Assembly (NCBI GenBank): GCA_028456385.1
Contig: JALNQF010000170.1
Coordinates: 1-64,000 of the forward strand
Length of the DNA: 64,000 bases
Direction of reading: 5' to 3'
From: Ophiosphaerella korrae
Taxonomy: Eukaryota > Ascomycota > Dothideomycetes > Pleosporales > Phaeosphaeriaceae
The position numbers and the translations under genes are program-made. Below are positions 10,706 through 21,249 of this stretch, one piece after another. The notes beneath the pieces were generated by a model. It ran no database searches. It saw nothing but the letters and a program-made list of their open reading frames with translations, and was not told the origin of the DNA. Position 1 is the stretch's first letter; the number at the start of each line of letters is the position of its first letter.

Positions 10706-12158
10706 ACATGGTTATTAGCAATTGTTTACAGGATCTGGGTTAGTCCCGGTCTGATATTGGTTAATCGGGGGCTTCTTATTCCAAGTATACAGTGTTGTGT
10801 TCCCTGATCATTTCTGTAACCAGGGTTTCTCATTCGGGCGCATCGATCTTAAACACTTAGCACTGGAACCAGAGAGTTATGTAACATGTTACCGGTTTAC
10901 GTAGCAATATGCTATACCATGTTTTTTTTGGAGTTGATTTTACTATACACAGAGAGAATAAAAATTGTTCAGAAATTGCTGCTCCCGATGACCGATGTGA
11001 TGCGGGCAATTGCGGGGAATTGTGGCCAAACCCAATTGCAAACAGACATTTACCCAGAATTATTGAAACATTCATTTCTAGATACTTACTCATAGTGCTG
11101 AAACTCGAGCCTACTTACTCTCCTCCACGCGAAGGAAATATAGTAAAAGTAATGGTATTGAGAAGTCGTACTAGACTTTGCACCGCTATTCTTACCAAGC
11201 CTACTAATCAATTCACGATGACTTAATACAAAGCGATATTCCTTTCAATTGAAACAAGCAAACACACATTGATTAAGATACCGAATGTTTATGCTAGAGA
11301 AAAATACTTAAAACGCAATATATCTTTTACCCTACCTATATTCTGCATCCTACATCGCGGCATCCCCACCACAAACACCCACCCGCGCAGTATCTCTCCC
11401 TCCCACTATATATCTGCAATTTCAAAGCCCTAGCTTCGCGATAGAGTCGTATATCCTGTTTCGACTTTATAAACCATTTATCCTCTATTGCTGTTCGCTT
11501 AAACAAGATTATCAGCGCCAAGATGTAAAGTTGTTTGTTAGCCTTTAATCTCAAGTTTCTTATATATTAATTGCTATAAATGGTAGGAAATAGCATGTGG
11601 TTTATAATCCTACTAAGAATTTCTGAATACGGTTACTCTATCTTCTCTAGTAGCTCAATACACTACGTAGTACATGCATCAATTGCATCTACTAATGCCT
11701 AGTCCTGTCCATCCCACCCAAGAACGACTACCTTGCTTCAAATTTCAAATTCCTTAATGCTTCGATTTTTATTCTTCACGTTAGGTGCCACGCGAGTATA
11801 ATAATCCCCTACACACCGAAAACAACCCTTACCAGAAACTTGGTAAAAACATAACCTTAAACTAGATTATCGTCTTTCTTTTTATAGTTATCAAGAATAT
11901 ATTGAGATTTAGAACTTTTAATATAAAAAATTACTAATTTTTTCTGTTTTATATATATAAAAAGTACTCAAGCTGGTATCTTTGAAGCTTTTTCTTAGGG
12001 TTGACAAGGAATACTAAACTACACTATTTATAGTGTTTTCGGTGTGCGACGTGTTTATGCTGCGGCATGGATGCCTACCCGCGCCAGGTGAAGTGAGAAT
12101 GCGCAACGTTTAGAAAGACGTAAATTCCAATCTCACTATCAGACTAACAACCACCTAC
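10706..12158. other. Intergenic, no gene seen
   Basis: This is the 3' flank of the zinc-finger gene and the 3' flank of the trehalase gene (convergent pair). A patch at about 11880-11960 is AT-rich. Short frames here have no recognisable protein features. Confidence 0.5.
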
Positions 12159-15100
12159 CTAAAGCTCCATCCTTTCCCTCCTCTTCTCTTTCACACTTCC
12201 ATCCACATCCAACCCCCCCTCCCTAATCAAATTCCATTCCGCAACCGTCGCTCCTCTTTCCCTCCCATCCCAATGACCCCAAATCCCCAAATGCGCAAAC
12301 CGTCCACTCCACACCGCATCCTCCAACGTAACATTCGTCTGGTTGCCCACATACGTTCTGATCTCGTACGCGCTGACCGGATCCCACGGCGCACTAATGC
12401 TTACAAACCCATACGTGACATTCCTGACATCTTCGCTGGCTGCAATATCGGATGCATTGTACGACGGCAACGTAGCGTTTGAGAAGAAAATGTGGAACCA
12501 CCGGGGTGGCTGTGCGCCCCAGTCCATCATAACAGAGGAAATGGGGACGAAAGGAGGCGAGAGCAAGATTGTGAGGTATGATATTGGAGTTGAGGAGGTG
12601 GGTTGCCATTTTGTGCTGCTGGCGCCGTCGATGGCGGCGAGGGGGAATTGGCCGGGGAGGTTGGCTTGCGGGGGTGGGAGGATGGTGCCGCATTGAAGGA
12701 TGTTACCGGTGACGGTGAGGGTTTGGCCGATGGGGCGATTGGGGACGATGAGAGGCATGTCATAGTCGAGAAGGTAGGTGTCATTGTTGCGGCTGCTGCG
12801 TGTGCCGATTGTGACAGGGATAGGTTTGCTGAGGTAAGTTATGTTCGCGGAGGGAAGAGTATATTTATCGCGAGGTAAGCGTTCGAGTGTGGTGTGGGTT
12901 GTGTTTGACGTGGCATTGATGCCATATCCCATCCAGTAGAAAGTGCGGTAGTTGAGGTACTCAATTTGCGGCGGTAGGGAAGGGTCAATGTCTAAGCTTT
13001 CGTAATACAACCCCAAACCAAGGTATCCAAAGATGGCGACGCGATTCGTACCGCCCATACCGGTCAAAAAAGGGAAAGCCGGATGCGTCCCGCCATTGTC
13101 GCTAGGATTGTCCAGAAGTTGTTCAGAGTATTGATACCATGGCGCCCTAGCATACGGCGAAGATGAGTAAATGTCATACGTATAAGAAGAGCATCCAGAG
13201 GGCGAGACCTCGTTTGCTACAACCGCAAAAGATGAATATGTCATAGCAGGTCCATCAAGTGATTGCTTCGCCGCATAGTAATCCAAATTGGCCAGACTAT
13301 ACGGATTGGGGGAATAATGCAATAAATCATCGACAAGTACAACATCAGCTTGTTTGACTTCGACCGAACCATTCATACCTGCATACTCAACGATAATGCC
13401 TGCATTCTCATTAACTGGCAGTTTCATCTTAGCTGCTTTATCCGCCCAGCTAGCATTCTGCGGCAGTCCAAACCAAGCATTGAATTCATTCGTTTCAATC
13501 AAGTGTCGTTGAATTAGCGCAGTGGTATAGCCTGCGTTATTCACCTGGTTTGCATACTCATCGGGATCGGTAGCATTCCACAACTCGTACGCTCCTGAAG
13601 TCGTGTTGTAATCCAAAACCTGTCCAAAGAAGTGCGCTACAGCATTGGAAATAGGCAACAGTGTTTCGTTGAAGTAGTCACCATCACCTGTAATGATAAG
13701 ATGATTGTTAAACGCCAGACTAATATCCCCATTGAGGTGATACTCGTAGTCGAAGCAAGCCCCAGTGCCCGTGCAATTGCCCCACCTCCCGCTCGTCCAT
13801 GGAAATACCGCGCCGCCTGGAGTAAACCTTTCACTATGATTCTTACTCGATGTGAAAGCGGTCTCGACGTTCTTCTTCGCTTCATGAAAGCGATCGACCC
13901 TATATTTGATGACGTTCTGAGCATGCCGCGGATGCGATACCTGCACGCCTGGTGCCATCCAGACATCAGCATCCCAAAATATTAGCCCGCCGTAGCAATC
14001 CGCGCCAAAACCGCACACGGGGATGCTGTTAACATCTAGACGGGCATTGTTGTCAGCTGCAGTGATAGCATTGGGCCCTACCATGTGGGACAAAAGATAA
14101 AAGGGATTTGTATGCGCCAGAATGTGAAGTTCCTGGATATTTGGATCATCCGGGAGTGAGCCATTTGGCAGACGATAATCATCGACCGAGTCTGGTGTTA
14201 AAATACTCTCCCACTCCTTGATGTGCAACTGTAAAAGCTCGTAATATCCAACCTTAGCTGCAGACACTGAAGCGTGCCTCGCCACAGCTTGCGGGTCGTC
14301 AAACGCGTCAGAAGACGCAACTCCAATAAACTTGTTAATCTCATATGGTCGTGATGCCGTCAAATGGACCTTGATAGACTGCGCAATTGTCGAATCATTT
14401 GCGTTAAACCGCCCCTCTTCAACACGCCTTCTTGTCCTCAAGTCTGCCCACTCGTTCACCACAAGCGTCGAATACACATACGCCGTAACATTACCAACAT
14501 GCGCAGGCCGTACCGCAGACCAAATTGTCTCTGTCTCCTCATCATGCCTCTTGTCCACAAACTCCGAGCGCACGGCACACTCCCCATCCAAAATATCATA
14601 AACGGTAACACCAACGTCGCGCGTCGCCGTAAGTCTCAGCCGCACCGCCGCTCGATTGACAAACAGCTTGTGTATAAAAAGCTGGTAGTCGACATCAATC
14701 GATCCGTCACCCACACCGCCCGGCCTCCACGTGAACCGCCAGCTCGCAATTCCCGCCTTCACATCTAGGCTTGTGGTAAAATCAGAAACATGTTGCGGGT
14801 TGACTTTCGCGTCTAGCATCACGCCATTCGCCTCAACAAGCAGCCCGCTCCAGTGTGGAATCCCTGCGACCACGCTGTCCCACCCATACTGGTACAGCCA
14901 GGGATAATTCGAGCCGTTAGTGCGCACCTCATTATTGAAGAAGCCCGCGACCGTGGCGAACGCCTGGCGCCGCGTAAAAAGCGGCCATCCGCTAATCCCG
15001 TTGCCGTCGAGCTGCTCATCGACTTCGAAGAAGGGGCCTGCGGCCGCGACGCTGAGGCCGAAGTAGCCGTTTGCAAGGGAGAGTCGGGATTGGTAGTGGC

Positions 15101-15248
15101 CTGGATTGAGGGTATGGGTTGAAAGGACCCAATTGCTATCGTCCCATAATACGTCGATGAACTGCTCTTTTTCGGTGCTGACGGAGGTGGAGGTCAGAGG
15201 TGTGGCCAGGAGGGCGATGACCGTGTGGTGGACGCTTGGCAGGCGCAT
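12159..15248 (-). CDS. ATH1: Acid trehalase, GH65, secreted
   Basis: This enzyme hydrolyses trehalose to two glucoses at acid pH, outside the cell, in the wall or in the vacuole, allowing growth on external trehalose. The single-exon protein is about 1029 aa. I chose the ATG at 15248 because it begins a signal peptide (MRLPSVHHTVIALLATPL); the frame stays open to 15299, but only a TTG is found upstream. After the signal come the GH65 N-terminal beta domain (LSLANGYFGLS), then the (alpha/alpha)6 catalytic domain with GLIFWDADVWMAP, GGAVFPWTSGRWGNCTGTG and DYEYHLNGDISLAF, where the Glu is the likely general acid. A C-terminal discoidin-like beta domain follows (AIDGASSTKWQP). There are many N-x-S/T sites, as expected of a secreted glycoprotein. 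Length and domain order fit fungal Ath1/AtcA proteins. It is transcribed away from the NLR pseudogene. Confidence 0.93.
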   Translation of the reverse strand: MRLPSVHHTVIALLATPLTSTSVSTEKEQFIDVLWDDSNWVLSTHTLNPGHYQSRLSLANGYFGLSVAAAGPFFEVDEQLDGNGISGWPLFTRRQAFATVAGFFNNEVRTNGSNYPWLYQYGWDSVVAGIPHWSGLLVEANGVMLDAKVNPQHVSDFTTSLDVKAGIASWRFTWRPGGVGDGSIDVDYQLFIHKLFVNRAAVRLRLTATRDVGVTVYDILDGECAVRSEFVDKRHDEETETIWSAVRPAHVGNVTAYVYSTLVVNEWADLRTRRRVEEGRFNANDSTIAQSIKVHLTASRPYEINKFIGVASSDAFDDPQAVARHASVSAAKVGYYELLQLHIKEWESILTPDSVDDYRLPNGSLPDDPNIQELHILAHTNPFYLLSHMVGPNAITAADNNARLDVNSIPVCGFGADCYGGLIFWDADVWMAPGVQVSHPRHAQNVIKYRVDRFHEAKKNVETAFTSSKNHSERFTPGGAVFPWTSGRWGNCTGTGACFDYEYHLNGDISLAFNNHLIITGDGDYFNETLLPISNAVAHFFGQVLDYNTTSGAYELWNATDPDEYANQVNNAGYTTALIQRHLIETNEFNAWFGLPQNASWADKAAKMKLPVNENAGIIVEYAGMNGSVEVKQADVVLVDDLLHYSPNPYSLANLDYYAAKQSLDGPAMTYSSFAVVANEVSPSGCSSYTYDIYSSSPYARAPWYQYSEQLLDNPSDNGGTHPAFPFLTGMGGTNRVAIFGYLGLGLYYESLDIDPSLPPQIEYLNYRTFYWMGYGINATSNTTHTTLERLPRDKYTLPSANITYLSKPIPVTIGTRSSRNNDTYLLDYDMPLIVPNRPIGQTLTVTGNILQCGTILPPPQANLPGQFPLAAIDGASSTKWQPTSSTPISYLTILLSPPFVPISSVMMDWGAQPPRWFHIFFSNATLPSYNASDIAASEDVRNVTYGFVSISAPWDPVSAYEIRTYVGNQTNVTLEDAVWSGRFAHLGIWGHWDGRERGATVAEWNLIREGGLDVDGSVKEKRRERMEL

Positions 15249-15851
15249 TAGCAGTGTTTGCGGGGGTGAGCACAGGTGAGATGGCGCATTGGGAGTCAAG
15301 GAATGGAGTTCTTAGAGATATGGCCATTTTGGCTATTCCTTGTTGGTCTAGTCACCCGGGCTATCTTATACTGATCCTACACCGCTAGAGTGAACCACGT
15401 GATGTATCTCGTCTGGTCGCGCGCCGGACCTTACACTCGGGCAAAAATGTAAGCTGCTGGACTTTAGTGAGATTTTGGGATATACTATGGCCATATACAC
15501 TTTCTGATGTGTTGCGTGGTGGATGGGAATGGGCTTAACCAGGGCCATGACGTCATTTGCGACCTGTGTGGCACAGGCCCCACGCTCAACAGGCAAACGA
15601 TCGTCCCAAACATACTGCTCCAATCCAGTCACATCTCACACATCACCAAACTTTAAATCATCATACTTAGACCATGGACAAAAAAGCATTTCTCATACCG
15701 AATGGATATGATTACCCTGCTCTTCTCCACCCTTTATCCCACAGCAGCATCAATCAAATCTTCTCGCAGATGCGCTTTGAGGTGAGACGGAAGATTTTCA
15801 TACTCATCAGAATTCATGTGATCACACATTATGCTGTTAGAATAAGCGCGG
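15249..15851. other. Shared upstream region of acid trehalase and the NLR pseudogene
   Basis: About 600 bp lie between divergent units. No gene or clear binding site is recognised. Confidence 0.4.
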
Positions 15852-16506
15852 ATGCGGTGTTGTGGGAAGCTGACTGAGAGTTCAGACTTGCGATGGTGTT
15901 GCACAGGACTCTCTGAGTGGTTACTTTGTGGACTTTGTGGACTTTGTGAACCTCAGCCTGTTACATTGGTGGGCAGGAGGGGGCGGAGTCAAATCAAACG
16001 GCTTGGGCTCTTCATGCCCGCACATTCATCAACTACCACGGCAAGACAACAGCTCTTAGCAGCCACGAAAGCCCGAGTACGCTTCGATCAACGCGTAAGA
16101 TTCAAACTCCTGGGTGATGAACTGCGGAGTGTTTCGCAAACAGCTCTTGCTATCCGAGTGCAAGAATGTCTCATCACGTGCCAAGACGGGATGCAGCAAC
16201 TGGAGAAGAAGTTGAAGAAGCTGTACAGAGAAGTTCCGACTGGGCTGAGGTAGAAGACTCAAGCCGGTGGTCTCCGTTTGGTGTACCCCTTTCGAAAAAG
16301 TACGCTAGAGAAACTAAAAGAGATCCTGCAAGGGTTAATACAGCAACTGAACTTAGCAATGCAGGCGATCCTAATGGAAAAAAGTCATGCAATTCAAAAC
16401 ACAGCCGCCCGAATTGAGAATACTGTTCATGGCGTCACGGGCATAGCCACACAAATTCAAGAAAGTACACTGGAAACACAGACCCAACTAGCAGCCACCA
16501 CAGCAA

Positions 16507-16534
16507 ACATCCCAAAGCTAACATCCCAAAGCTA
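16507..16534 (+). repeat. 14-bp perfect tandem duplication causing a frameshift
   Basis: ACATCCCAAAGCTA occurs twice in a row. Taking out one copy joins TANIPK to LLSTTEVKELGSIL in one frame and connects the N-terminal domain to the NACHT domain. Confidence 0.92.
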
Positions 16535-18206
16535 TTGTCCACAACGGAAGTTAAAGAACTCGGCAGCATCCTAAGTTGGCCGTCAGCGCCAGACCGATCG
16601 ACTAATCATGATCAAGCACGCGCAAAACACGAGACTGGAGCCGGAGAATGGTTGTTCAAAGGTCAAAAATACCAGGATTGGGCTTCTGGTTCCTCCTTGC
16701 TACTTTGGCTCCATGGCAAAGCCGGGTGTTGCAAGGCAGTGTTGTGCTCTGTGATCACCGAGGACGTACTCCATCGAATCTCTGATCAGCCCGCTGTTGT
16801 GTTTGCGTACTTTTACTTCTCATTTTCAGATACGCAAAAGCAGAGTTACACAGATTTGTTGCTTTCCATGGTCCATGAGTTGAGCAAAGGACGTGTAATT
16901 CACCCATTCCTCCGGGTCGCTTATGATCAGATCTGACCTCACAGGCCTTTTGTCCATGTTCTTAAGGGCATACTGATAGCTTTACTGAACGAAGCCGAAA
17001 TACTTTATCTGGTTGTAGACGCTTTGGATGAATGCTTCGAAGAACAACGGAAACGGGTCGTAGAAGGTCTGAAACGCATCACACAAGCTGTCTCGAAATC
17101 CAGGCTTCTAATGAATAGCCGAAAAGAAGCAGATATTGAAGATCTCATGGCGTCTTGGTGCGGAAATCATCTCGCAATCGATGAAGCCGGTGTCAATGCA
17201 GACATCGATATCTTTATCAAGAATGCATTAGTCACAGATACGAAACTAGCGCGATTGCCGACTGGAATAAAGCAGGAAACCACAGATATGTTTCATGAAA
17301 AGTCAGATGGCATGTGAGTCTCTGCCCTTGCCGATAACTTTCCACTCCTCTGAATGGATTATTGATATCATAAGCAGGTTTCGGTGGGCAGCACTACAGC
17401 TTGACTCTATCCGTAATTTGAAGATCCTACGACCGACTTACATCTCAGCTGCACTTCACACAATGCCACGCACACTGGACGAGACATACGAGCGTATATT
17501 GAAAGCCATTGATGATCTCTATTTCAAAGAAGCGCACACGGCTCTTGAGTGGCTTGCATTCAGTAAAACGCCTCTGTCCATTACTGAATTAGCTGAGGTA
17601 TGCAGTATACGCCTCGACGATGTAGGAGAGCCCTACCTCGAGGAGGGTGGATATGAAGCTCTTATAGGGCTCTTTGGTATTGTCTCCTCTCTGGTACTTG
17701 TTAGCGACTCAGACCCTTTTCCGGGGCCGAATGGCCCCAGATATGACACAAGATATCGGCATGCGGAGAAGTTTGACGCCAAGTACTACAATCAACGAGT
17801 CCGCCTCACTCATTTCTCGGTGAAGGAATATCTACTCTCGAACCGCCTACAGCAGTCTGATCACCGACTATCGAGACATGCACTTAGCGAACATGAAGTG
17901 CACCTCTCCCTGGCACAGAGCTGTTGTATCTATTTCCTACACTTTACAAGGGAGCCAATGATAAAAACGTGGATCAAGAAGGAGGAGGAACCAAAGCCGC
18001 TCATTGACAGAAAATGGTACGATGAAGGCATCAGAAATTACTTGATAGACTTCACTCCGGCGTATCCCTTGTTGCCCTACGTTTGCAAACAATGGGCACA
18101 TCACCAGGCTTTGGTGGAATCCGATTTGCAATCTCTGCCTATCGACGCGCGCCACCACCTTAGGTTCCTTGACGACGAACGAGTGAGAATTTCATGGTTG
18201 CGGCTA

Positions 18207-18234
18207 ATAGGTCGGCGGAGATAGGTCGGCGGAG
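18207..18234 (+). repeat. second 14-bp perfect tandem duplication causing a frameshift
   Basis: ATAGGTCGGCGGAG occurs twice in a row. Taking out one copy joins RLIGRR to SLESTLSYVPSDL in one frame and connects the NACHT/winged-helix part to the ankyrin repeats. Confidence 0.92.
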
Positions 18235-20399
18235 TCTAGAGTCGACTTTATCCTACGTTCCATCTGATTTGGTTGTGGACAGAAAATGGCACGATGGAAC
18301 TAACACGCTGTACTGGGCATCTTCCCTGAAGCTGCGCCAGACAGTTCCTTTACTCTGCAAATCAGCCGCTCTCCATGACGTATGCAATTTGAGCGGAGTT
18401 TATAATACAGCACTCCAAGCTGCGGCTTTCTATGGTGACCAAGATATAGTGAGGATGCTCATCGACAGTGGCGCTGACGTAGGTGTGAAGGAGGTGTTCT
18501 CGGCACTGCTCTTCAGGCTGCAGCATATTCTGGAAATAAAATGGTCGTGGATATGCTCCTAAATAGTGGTGCAGATATACAACATGGGGGAGGTATTTTT
18601 GGAAAAGCGCTGATTGCAGCTGCATATCGTGGTCACGGGAGTGTTGTATCAAAATTACTTCTTGGAATAGCGAATGCCCACACGATCAACTTCAGAGCTA
18701 AAGAATATGGTACCGCACTAGATGTGGCTGCTATGGGAGGATACGAGCAAATTGTAGAAGACCTCCTCCAAGCCGGCGCGGATCATGGGGAGGCAATTTT
18801 GAATGCAGCGAAACGAGGCCACGAACGTATTGTCCAGATCCTTATTGCCCAGTGTGCAAGTATAAACAAAAAAGGTTCGAATGGATGCGCCGTGCTTGAA
18901 ATGGTAGTGTGCCATGGCAGTGACGAGATGGTGGCGAATTTGATCCGAGCCGGCGCCAATACCAAATCGCTATCTATGAAAGCACTCTCAATTGCAGCCG
19001 AAAGAGGACATGAAAAGAAATTTATGATGCTTATCAAAGCAGGTGCCAAGGTCGACTCTTCGTCCGATGAACTACTCTGGACAGCGGTAATAGGAGGTTC
19101 AGTGAGGATAGTAAAGTGTTTGGTTGAAGATAGTATTCAAGTCACCTCAAAATTGATCCTAAAATTCGCTCATCTGTCTGATCCTCAAATGACCTATGCT
19201 CAGGGCTTAGGAATGGCCAGCTTGCTAACCCATTCAGGTATGGATGTGGCTGGAGGAAGTGACGCGCTCGTCGCAGCAGCAGCCAATGGTTCCGAGAAAT
19301 TGGTCGCTCTAATTATTCTAACATGTGCTAATATCTATGGCTGCTCTTTGATAAACAATCAGCAGGATGAAGAGAATGTGCTTGTTGCTGCTGCTGCACA
19401 CGGCCACGAAGCCGTAGTGTCCCTCCTCCTTGACGCAGGAGAGTATCCAGGCAATGGGAAATACAAGTCCAAGGCCTGGCCATGCAAGCATACTGCTTTG
19501 ATGAACGCTATCGAATTCGGTATGAGATGTGATTCAGGAAGGAATATCAGTCGAACAATGGCCATCATCCAGATGCTGGTTGATGCGCGTGCGGGCGTCC
19601 ATGAAGGCAACGATGCCGCACTGTATCGTGTGGTAAAAGGCTACATATTACACTCTCCAAACCCGGAGGTACGAACTTTGTTCATACCAATCGCACAGGT
19701 TCTACTCGCCAACGACGCCGATGTTCATGCACAGAAAACTTTTCCTAATCACCGGGTTGGTTATATCCAGTCCAGGCCTAGCATACTATACACAGCAGCG
19801 CAAAGTGGAAGTTTCCGGGTCGTAAAACTTCTACTGGATCATGGGGCCGATATCAATGGTTATGGCTGGACTCGGCATACACCGAAGAACCTCAAATGGC
19901 TTCATGATCAAGATGCCAAAAACAACCTCAAGATGCGATCCCGTGGCACGCACCATCAAGACATGTATCCTGGAACTCACCAAAATCGTTACGACAGCAT
20001 CTTACTCGGCGGTATGAGTAGCACGGACGTGGAAACCGTTGAACTGTTGCTCGATAATGGTGCAGATGTCAAAATGGTGGATGCTTCCGATGCATGCACT
20101 CTGATTGCCGCAGCTTTGTCAGTCCGACATGGGTAAAACGTGAGCCAGAAGATACCGACTAGATACCCATTGCGACTTTGATTATCGATAAAATGCTGCA
20201 AGCCAGAGGTGCAAATGATGTCGTGTTTGATGAGGCTTTCAGTGACGGTGCACTGAGATTATCGTTAGAGCGAGTGAACGCTGTGGAAGATCAGAATCAT
20301 CAGGAGTGGGTTCCTAAACTCAAGAATCTGATGAAGGAACGTCGCGAGATCTTTTTTTCACAAATGGCGATGGACCCGGTCAGTGCTTTGAGTAGCTAG

Positions 20400-21249
20400 A
20401 TCTTGGTCTTAGCAACGGCGATGCACAGAACTGCGTGTTCATCGCAAAGGGGTAGGATACATGGGTGACACTATAGACGGAGAGGAAATGCAGGGACTCG
20501 ATGGCGCAGTGGTATTTGGATTCTTCGTGGGCCTTCCCTTCTTCGTTAAGCCGATTGTGCTCTTGGTAAAGGCGAGTGTTGCTTATGTCTTTCGCTTGAA
20601 GGAAAGGTGCAGATTTTACCTTGAGCCTAGATGGCTTTTGCATACTCATTCTAGCAGCAACACATCTCAAATTACTACCGTCATCTCCCTACCCTCACTT
20701 TTTGCTTCCTGTTCATTATTTATCATTACGGGATATAACCTGCCTAACCGCTCTTGATCTAGAAATTCGCCGTCACCCTAGCTTCAGCTTTGTCATCACC
20801 AGCATTAGGCGATTCGTTCCGTAGCGGTCCTATCTTTTGAATCAGCGATCAAAATGCGAGACTTTGACCGTCTATGCTTAGATATTCTGAGTATGCGTAC
20901 TATCCAAACTCGATATGCACTTGTGACCACGAACTCAATCACAACAAAACCATTCACTCATAAACACTCAAAATAACACACTCATTCACCATTTCACTAT
21001 TTAAACGTTAAAAAACTACTAGGCGGGACCAAGCCACACACCTAACCTCTCCCAAATAGAAACCAACACCAGTAAATGCTATACCCAAGCCTAAAATGCA
21101 TCCTCCCACGACGACATTACTAACTAAAAAATACCAGAAAATGCTCGAAAAACTCCCATTAATGCCAGAAAAAGCAGCGCGGAAAACCCGTTCCGCGTCA
21201 ATTATTAACGTAATAAGAAATATTTTGGTTCTTGCATCACGTCTTTATC
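20400..21249. other. Intergenic, no gene seen
   Basis: This lies between the NLR pseudogene and the 3' end of the next minus-strand gene. The part near 20900-21230 is AC-rich and AT-rich and is probably the 3' UTR of that gene. Short frames have no recognisable features. Confidence 0.4.

Larger units (their letters stand above)
15852..20399 (+). pseudogene. NACHT-ankyrin NLR-like gene, disabled
   Basis: This was an NLR-like STAND protein, a class used by fungi in non-self recognition and heterokaryon incompatibility. Order: an N-terminal helical domain (about 16020-16500, including YPFRKSTLEKLKEILQGL); a NACHT domain with P-loop WLHGKAGCCKAVL (16709-16747) and Walker B ILYLVVDALDECFE (about 16999-17040); a winged-helix end with LTHFSVKEYLLS (about 17810); and about ten or more ankyrin repeats (18370-20130). 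One intron is well supported, 17314-17377, joining KSDGM to FRWAALQLD. Lesions: TAG at 16251-16253; a 14-bp tandem duplication at 16507-16534; TGA at 16934-16936; a second 14-bp duplication at 18207-18234; an apparent 1-bp loss near 18490; and a final frame change near 20130. The P-loop also lacks its last Gly and the Ser/Thr. The start is uncertain. Composition is normal, so RIP is not the main cause. Confidence 0.85.

Noticed and set aside
16934..16936. TGA in the NLR gene explained by a hidden intron
   Set aside because: The frame is the same on both sides and reads protein-like through the stop, and no GT-AG pair nearby removes it without losing conserved sequence.
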